A stretch of 10,605 nt of DNA from assembly GCA_937996825.1 (NCBI GenBank), contig CALKUJ010000010.1, positions 1-10,605 on the forward strand. The letters are read 5' to 3'. The DNA is from an uncultured Polynucleobacter sp. GTDB taxonomy: Bacteria; Pseudomonadota; Gammaproteobacteria; Burkholderiales; Burkholderiaceae. Under the pieces are notes generated by a model. That model saw only the letters and a list, made by a program, of their open reading frames with translations, made no database searches and had not been told where the DNA came from. Below are positions 6,453 to 10,605 of the stretch, in pieces. Positions within the stretch are counted from its first letter, which is position 1. Every line of letters starts with the position of its first letter. Made by a program: the position numbers and the translations under genes.

Positions 6453-7583
6453 TCAGCGACCGATCTGCTGATCCAAGAGTGTCAAGATTTGAACGGCTGT
6501 CTCACCGAGTTCGTTCGTACCTTTTTCATCTTGCACAGTCACAGTGACATTACCGGCCACATCTTTGACTTGTACGCGATAACGTTTGGCTTTTTTCAAA
6601 TCATCTTTGCTGCTCTTGCTGAATAAGTTTGCAAAGAAACCTTTTGACTCTGGTGATAGATCTTTGGTGTTCACGAAACGCACGTAGTAAATACCTTTAC
6701 TTCTGTCGCGGTCTTCAACTGTGAAGTTAGAACGATCTAGACCAACACCCACTTCTCTCCACGCGCGATCAAAGTTGCTCGCGAACTCAAGACGAGGCTG
6801 ATTGTCTTTCTTGATACGAGATGGTGCATTGGCGGCCACTGTTGATTTTTTACCAACGGATGCACGGGCAGCATCTTCAGTGAAACCTAAGCGCTGCATC
6901 AAACGAGCCAAGAACTCAGCTTCAAGTTCTGGGTCATTTGGACGATTGGTCCAAATGGTTTGAGTCTTATCGTTACCAGTCAACTCTTCAGTTGCACCAC
7001 GGTGAGTGATGTAGATCTCAGTCTCACCTTTGCTGTTGACTTCTAAACGTGTGCGGAACTTGTCACGCTCACCAGTGGAGTAAAGAGAATCTAAAACTTT
7101 ACCAAGGGTGCGGCGAATAATATCTTGAGGAATCTTGGCACGGTTTTCTGCCCAATCAGTTTCCATGATGCCTGTTTCTGGTGAGTCCGTTAAGAGAATG
7201 AATCCTGTCTCTTGCCAAAACTCACGCACACTTGGATACAAATCTTTGGCAGGCTTTGAAACCACCAACCAACGACGATTACCTTCACGTTCGATTCTCA
7301 TGCCAGACACTGCTGGCAATACAGCTTCTTTGCCAGTTGGTTTGTTTTTAACTGCTGTGCTGTAACCAGACAATGTTGCACCACCATCAGGCACCACATA
7401 ACGCTTGTCGCCACCCATGGCTGTCATATCAGGTGGGAAGGCTAAATTAGGACCCTTCTTTTCGCCAGCAGATTTGTAATCAATGGTGTCACCAGAAAAC
7501 GTGCTGGTGCAAGCAGATGTTAAGACGCCAGTTGCTAAAACTGACATCAGTAGCATGCTTGATTTAATTGATAAGCGACGCAT
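6453..7583 (-). CDS. bamC: Outer membrane protein assembly factor BamC (NlpB-type lipoprotein)
   Basis: Lipoprotein subunit of the BAM complex, which inserts beta-barrel proteins into the outer membrane. Length is 376 residues against about 344 in E. coli. The N-terminal signal ends in the lipobox LTSAC, so Cys25 is the lipidation site, and Thr at +2 fits outer-membrane sorting. The mature N-terminus, with IDYKSAG and LAFPPDMT (about 35-55), corresponds to the extended segment that binds BamD in E. coli BamC. Two helix-grip-type domains follow, about 95-220 (RRWLVVSKPAKDLYPSVREF) and 265-370 (RAWREVGVGLDRSNFTVEDR). AGGAAAA before the ATG is a good ribosome binding site. It lies 24 bp after dapA on the same strand, the same dapA-bamC pairing as in E. 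coli. Sequence is divergent, as usual for BamC, so the call rests on several clues together. Confidence 0.88.
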   Translation of the reverse strand: MRRLSIKSSMLLMSVLATGVLTSACTSTFSGDTIDYKSAGEKKGPNLAFPPDMTAMGGDKRYVVPDGGATLSGYSTAVKNKPTGKEAVLPAVSGMRIEREGNRRWLVVSKPAKDLYPSVREFWQETGFILLTDSPETGIMETDWAENRAKIPQDIIRRTLGKVLDSLYSTGERDKFRTRLEVNSKGETEIYITHRGATEELTGNDKTQTIWTNRPNDPELEAEFLARLMQRLGFTEDAARASVGKKSTVAANAPSRIKKDNQPRLEFASNFDRAWREVGVGLDRSNFTVEDRDRSKGIYYVRFVNTKDLSPESKGFFANLFSKSSKDDLKKAKRYRVQVKDVAGNVTVTVQDEKGTNELGETAVQILTLLDQQIGR

Positions 7584-7607
7584 AAGTTTTCCTAAGTTAT
7601 CGAACGA

Positions 7608-8519
7608 TTATTTTGACATTAAGCCAGCGCCGATCAGCGCTTGCTTGACTTGTTCTTGAGCACTTGCCACCAAGGTGGTGAGTGGTAGACGAATACCTGG
7701 CTTCATTTTGCCCATGGCATTCAAAGCCCACTTCACTGGGATTGGGTTGGCTTCAACAAACATGGCTTTGTGAACAGGCAATAGTTTGAATTGGATTTCT
7801 TTGGCACGTGCCACATCACCGGCCATGGCAGCCACACATAGTTCATGCATGAGCTTTGGTGCCACGTTGGCTGTCACTGAAATATTGCCGCGACCACCCA
7901 TCATCATCAGCAATAAAGCCGTTGGATCATCACCGGAGTAAACCGCGAAGTCTTTACAACCAGCCTCTTCCAAACCAGCGATCAACTGAATGCCGCGATC
8001 AAGATTGCCGGTGGCATCTTTGATACCCACGATGCCTGGAACTTTGGCCAAACGAATCGTGGTTTCTGTTGCCATGTCTGCCACCGTGCGACCAGGCACG
8101 TTGTACAAAATAACTGGCAAATCAACTTTTTCAGCGATCGTTTTGAAATGCTGATACATGCCTTCTTGCGTTGGCTTGTTGTAATAAGGCACTACTTGCA
8201 AGCTGGCATCTGCACCAACTTTTTTTGCATATTCGGTGAGTTCAATCGCTTCGCTGGTTGAATTACCACCAGTACCTGCAATGATTGGAATGCGTTTAGC
8301 GGTGTGTTCAACAGTCACTTTGATGAGTTCACAGTGCTCTTCAACTGAAACTGTTGGTGATTCACCAGTGGTACCAACGATCACGATGCCATCGGTGCCC
8401 TCAGCAATGTGCCAATCGATCAACTGGCGTAAACCTGGCAAATCTAGACTGCCATCGGCATGCATGGGGGTGACAATGGCCACCAAACTTCCTGAGATAT
8501 TTTTAGCTAATTTAGTCAT
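7608..8519 (-). CDS. dapA: 4-hydroxy-tetrahydrodipicolinate synthase DapA
   Basis: Condenses pyruvate with aspartate semialdehyde, the first committed step toward diaminopimelate and lysine. The protein is 303 residues from the ATG at 8519, a (beta/alpha)8 barrel of the usual length. Active-site residues are all visible: Lys167 in GIVGIKDATG forms the Schiff base with pyruvate, Tyr139 lies in ILYNVPGRT with Arg144, and Thr50-Thr51 are in GTTGES. PYYNKPTQEG (111-120) is a family signature. An earlier in-frame start at 8561 would add 14 residues unlike the family, beginning inside the preceding gene. The chosen ATG overlaps the methyltransferase stop as ATGA and has no clear Shine-Dalgarno sequence, which points to translational coupling. 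bamC follows after 24 bp. Confidence 0.95.
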   Translation of the reverse strand: MTKLAKNISGSLVAIVTPMHADGSLDLPGLRQLIDWHIAEGTDGIVIVGTTGESPTVSVEEHCELIKVTVEHTAKRIPIIAGTGGNSTSEAIELTEYAKKVGADASLQVVPYYNKPTQEGMYQHFKTIAEKVDLPVILYNVPGRTVADMATETTIRLAKVPGIVGIKDATGNLDRGIQLIAGLEEAGCKDFAVYSGDDPTALLLMMMGGRGNISVTANVAPKLMHELCVAAMAGDVARAKEIQFKLLPVHKAMFVEANPIPVKWALNAMGKMKPGIRLPLTTLVASAQEQVKQALIGAGLMSK

Positions 8520-9094
8520 GTTTTTGATTGTAGCGGAACAGCACAGACTCTCTGCACACAAGCGGGTTTAGGCTGGGTGACGGTGAGGTCCTCATAGGCC
8601 AAAATCCTCATATTTGAGGCAAAGCCGAGCAGTTCATTGGGTTTTAATAAAAAGTCAGGGTTGCTGGGTTTGCCAAAGGCTTCATTACCAAGGGCAAAGG
8701 TTTCGTAGATCAAAACCCCTTGAGAATTCAATAAATTAGGCAGTTTTTGCAAAAAAGGCCGGTAGAGGTAATTGGTCACAATCACCGCGTCAAATGAGCC
8801 TAAATGGTCCAGGGACCAGGTATTAGTTTCTAGATCAATGGCTTCGGTTTGAATCGCCAGTTCAGGGTGCTTGGTTTTGATTTGCTGCAAAGAGGCCAAA
8901 TCACGATCAATCGCTGTTACCTGAAAGCCTTGCTTGGCCAGATAGATGGCATGACGACCACTGCCGCAGGCGTAGTCCAAGACGCGCCCGCCTGCTTTGA
9001 TCTTTGATGCGTGAGTTTGTACCCAGTCAGAAGCTGGGACATTCAACTCTTGGTGAGACTTAACTGTAATCAAGTCCCATGGCCTCGCGCACAT
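8516..9094 (-). CDS. Class I SAM-dependent methyltransferase, substrate unknown
   Basis: A small Rossmann-fold methyltransferase, about 192 residues if started at the ATG at 9094. Motif I reads VLDYACGSGRHAIYLA (38-53), followed by VTAIDRD with the acidic residue expected to hold the SAM ribose, then FDAVIVTNYLYRP (motif IV region) and GVLIYETFALGNE. The fold resembles the TehB/UbiE-like group; nothing visible fixes the substrate. Start choice is uncertain: the ATG at 9094 overlaps trpS by 35 bases, TTG at 9073 overlaps by 14, and TTG at 9046 lies after trpS. None has a convincing ribosome binding site, so coupling to trpS is likely. The stop overlaps the dapA start (ATGA), placing this gene firmly in the trpS-dapA-bamC string. 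Confidence 0.82.
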   Translation of the reverse strand: MCARPWDLITVKSHQELNVPASDWVQTHASKIKAGGRVLDYACGSGRHAIYLAKQGFQVTAIDRDLASLQQIKTKHPELAIQTEAIDLETNTWSLDHLGSFDAVIVTNYLYRPFLQKLPNLLNSQGVLIYETFALGNEAFGKPSNPDFLLKPNELLGFASNMRILAYEDLTVTQPKPACVQRVCAVPLQSKT

Positions 9095-10262
9095 CGCGCA
9101 TCGTTTCTTGAGCAGACTTGCGAGCTTTGTCGCAACCATCAGCGATGATGGCGCGCAATAAGCTTGGATCATCCAAATAAGTTTGCGCACGTTCCATCAT
9201 GGGTTGCTGCTCTTTTAAGATCGCATCAATCACGGGTTGTTTGCATTCCAAGCAACCAATGCCAGCACTCTTACATCCTTTTTCTGCCCATGCTTTGGTT
9301 TCTTCGCTGGAGTAAACCGCATGCAATTGCCATACTGGGCAACGCGCTGGATCACCCACATCGGTTTTACGGATGCGAGCTGGATCAGTTGGCATGGTTT
9401 TGATTTTTTTCTCAACAGATGCCGCGTCTTCACGCAAGGCAATCGTGTTGCCATAAGACTTGGACATTTTTTGACCATCCAAACCAGGCATGCGAGATTC
9501 TTGGGTCAAGAGTGCTTGCGGCTCAGCCAAGATAATTTTTCTTGAACCTTCTAAGTAACCGAACAAACGCTCGCGGTCACCCATCGATAAACTTTGCGCA
9601 TCAGCCAATACCGCACGGGCTTGCTCAAGCGCTTCTTCGTGACCTTTTTCTTGGTACTCGGTTCTGAGCTCTAGGTATAACTTGGTGCGCTTACTACCTA
9701 ATTTTTTAGCTGCTTCCAAAGCCTTTTCTTCAAAGCCTGGTTCGCGACCATACAAGTGATTAAAACGACGCGCGACTTCACGAGTCATTTCGACGTGAGG
9801 TACTTGGTCCTCACCTACTGGCACGTGTTGCGCACGGTAGATCAAAATGTCTGCTGCTTGAAGCAATGGGTAACCCAAGAAACCATAGGTCTGAAGGTCT
9901 TTTTCTTTGAGCTTTTCAATTTGATCTTTGTAGGTTGGTACTCGTTCTAACCAACCCAAAGGTGTGCCCATGGATAGCAATAAGAATAGTTCTGCGTGTT
10001 CTGGCACTTTGCTCTGAATAAACAAAGTGGCTTGTGTTGGATCAACACCTGCTGCCAACCAATCGATGACCATGTCCCAAACTGATTTTTCAATCACATC
10101 AGGTGTTTCATAGTGCGTGGTCAAGGCATGCCAATCTGCCACAAAAAAGTAGCATGGGTATTCAGCTTGAAGCTTTAACCAATTTTTAAGAACACCGTGA
10201 TAGTGACCTAAGTGCAGAGCGCCGGTTGGGCGCATACCTGATAAAACTCGTTCAGAAAACAT
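9060..10262 (-). CDS. trpS: Tryptophanyl-tRNA synthetase
   Basis: Class I aminoacyl-tRNA synthetase that attaches tryptophan to tRNA-Trp. Length is 400 residues against 334 in E. coli. The HIGH-type motif is LHLGHY (16-21) after SGMRPTG, and KMSKS is at 265-269 in GLDGQKMSKSYGN. GEDQVPHVEMTREVARRFN (150-168) is the conserved tryptophan-pocket region. Between RFNHLYG and the segment before KMSKS lies a Lys/Glu-rich helical insert of about 65 residues (about 175-240) absent from E. coli TrpS. From memory, Burkholderiales enzymes share it. The C-terminal part contains CPVWQLH and a Cys-rich IGCLECKQP. The ATG follows the PHP gene by 7 bp with AAGAG overlapping that gene's stop; its own end overlaps the methyltransferase. 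Confidence 0.95.
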   Translation of the reverse strand: MFSERVLSGMRPTGALHLGHYHGVLKNWLKLQAEYPCYFFVADWHALTTHYETPDVIEKSVWDMVIDWLAAGVDPTQATLFIQSKVPEHAELFLLLSMGTPLGWLERVPTYKDQIEKLKEKDLQTYGFLGYPLLQAADILIYRAQHVPVGEDQVPHVEMTREVARRFNHLYGREPGFEEKALEAAKKLGSKRTKLYLELRTEYQEKGHEEALEQARAVLADAQSLSMGDRERLFGYLEGSRKIILAEPQALLTQESRMPGLDGQKMSKSYGNTIALREDAASVEKKIKTMPTDPARIRKTDVGDPARCPVWQLHAVYSSEETKAWAEKGCKSAGIGCLECKQPVIDAILKEQQPMMERAQTYLDDPSLLRAIIADGCDKARKSAQETMRDVREAMGLDYS

Positions 10263-10269
10263 ATATCTC

Positions 10270-10605
10270 TTATTGAAACTCCAACCAAACAGGTTGTAAT
10301 TGTGATGGCAGATCAGGCAATGTGCCTAAATCTACATGACTCTCAGTGGGACTATGAAAATCAGACCCTCTGGAAGCCAAAAAACCATGCTGTAGTGCTA
10401 CTTTAGCAAATGTTTTGTACTCTTCCTTGGTATGGCTACCGGTGACCACTTCAATGCCTCGGCCACCCATGTCTTTGAATTGGCTATAAAGCTCATCCAA
10501 TTGCAAGCTGGTGTAGTTATAGCGCCCTGGATGGGCAATCACAGCAATGCCACCGGCTTGGGTGATCCAATTGACGGCGTCGGTTAAATTGGCCCATTCG
10601 TGACC
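10270..10605 (-). CDS. PHP-domain phosphoesterase/nuclease, C-terminal part (RNase AM/TrpH-like)
   Basis: The last 111 codons of a gene that continues beyond the right edge; the frame is open through 10605, so the apparent start at 10542 is not real. The sequence has VIAHPGRYN and, further on, LASRGSDFHSP, which are late metal-binding motifs of the PHP (polymerase and histidinol phosphatase) fold. It matches the group of E. coli Rnm/YciV (RNase AM, formerly TrpH), which acts as a 5'-3' exonuclease and nucleoside 3',5'-bisphosphate phosphatase. The gene stops 7 bp before trpS and its stop region supplies the trpS ribosome binding site, so the two are probably co-transcribed. Family clear; exact activity inferred because the N-terminal motifs are out of view. 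Confidence 0.83.
   Translation of the reverse strand, partial: GHEWANLTDAVNWITQAGGIAVIAHPGRYNYTSLQLDELYSQFKDMGGRGIEVVTGSHTKEEYKTFAKVALQHGFLASRGSDFHSPTESHVDLGTLPDLPSQLQPVWLEFQ

Noticed and set aside
8527..8532. TACAAT on the minus strand just before dapA, a possible -10 box.
   Set aside because: It is only 7 bases from the ATG and inside the methyltransferase gene, with no -35 at 16-18 bp; a TTGTGT lies 23 bp away, too far. The ATGA overlap explains dapA expression better.
8520..8561. Earlier in-frame start for DapA adding 14 residues (MCAESLCC...).
   Set aside because: The added part is unlike DapA, overlaps the methyltransferase coding end and would break the neat ATGA junction.

Overview
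The window looks like ordinary chromosomal housekeeping DNA from a betaproteobacterium of the order Burkholderiales. The best guess is a Polynucleobacter-like member of the Burkholderiaceae, because base composition is moderate rather than very GC-rich. Three things support this: TrpS carries the long helical insertion I associate with Burkholderiales enzymes, the order PHP-trpS-methyltransferase-dapA-bamC is compatible with that group, and BamC, SlyD and CysE resemble the betaproteobacterial versions as I remember them. The genus is inference from recall. No mobile element, CRISPR array, rRNA or tRNA was found.

Layout. (1) Bases 18-4084, plus strand: trmJ (tRNA 2'-O-methyltransferase), cysE (serine acetyltransferase) and mutS (mismatch repair). 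Both junctions are the one-base stop/start overlap TAATG, so the three genes look translationally coupled. mutS is broken as written: a C5 run at 2672-2676 carries one base too many compared with the expected frame. This splits an otherwise well-conserved 889-residue MutS into an N-terminal half of 447 codons and a downstream frame holding the clamp and ATPase domains. (2) Bases 4115-4696, minus strand: a SlyD-type FKBP prolyl isomerase/chaperone with an acidic insert and no His-rich tail. It converges on mutS and diverges, across 46 bp, from (3) a plus-strand JmjC/cupin-4 oxygenase of the RoxA (YcfD) family at 4743-5993, predicted to hydroxylate ribosomal protein uL16. (4) Bases 6110-6322, plus strand: a 70-residue lipoprotein whose mature part is almost only Ala and Pro. 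It has its own TATAAT box, a structured leader and a strong hairpin terminator. (5) Bases 6453-10605, minus strand: a compact gene string read from the right edge, namely a PHP-domain protein (partial), trpS, a small SAM methyltransferase, dapA and bamC. Its junctions are 7 bp, an overlap, an ATGA overlap and 24 bp. The hairpin at 6339-6368 probably ends transcripts from both strands.

The genes are mostly core functions: tRNA modification and charging, cysteine and lysine/peptidoglycan precursor synthesis, outer-membrane protein assembly, protein folding and ribosome modification. No clear new multi-gene system is visible. The points most worth a second look are the mutS frameshift, which sits on a CCC-U sequence known to favour +1 slippage, the repeat-built Ala/Pro lipoprotein with palindromes in its leader, and the possibly leaderless, overlapping slyD/roxA divergent promoters.
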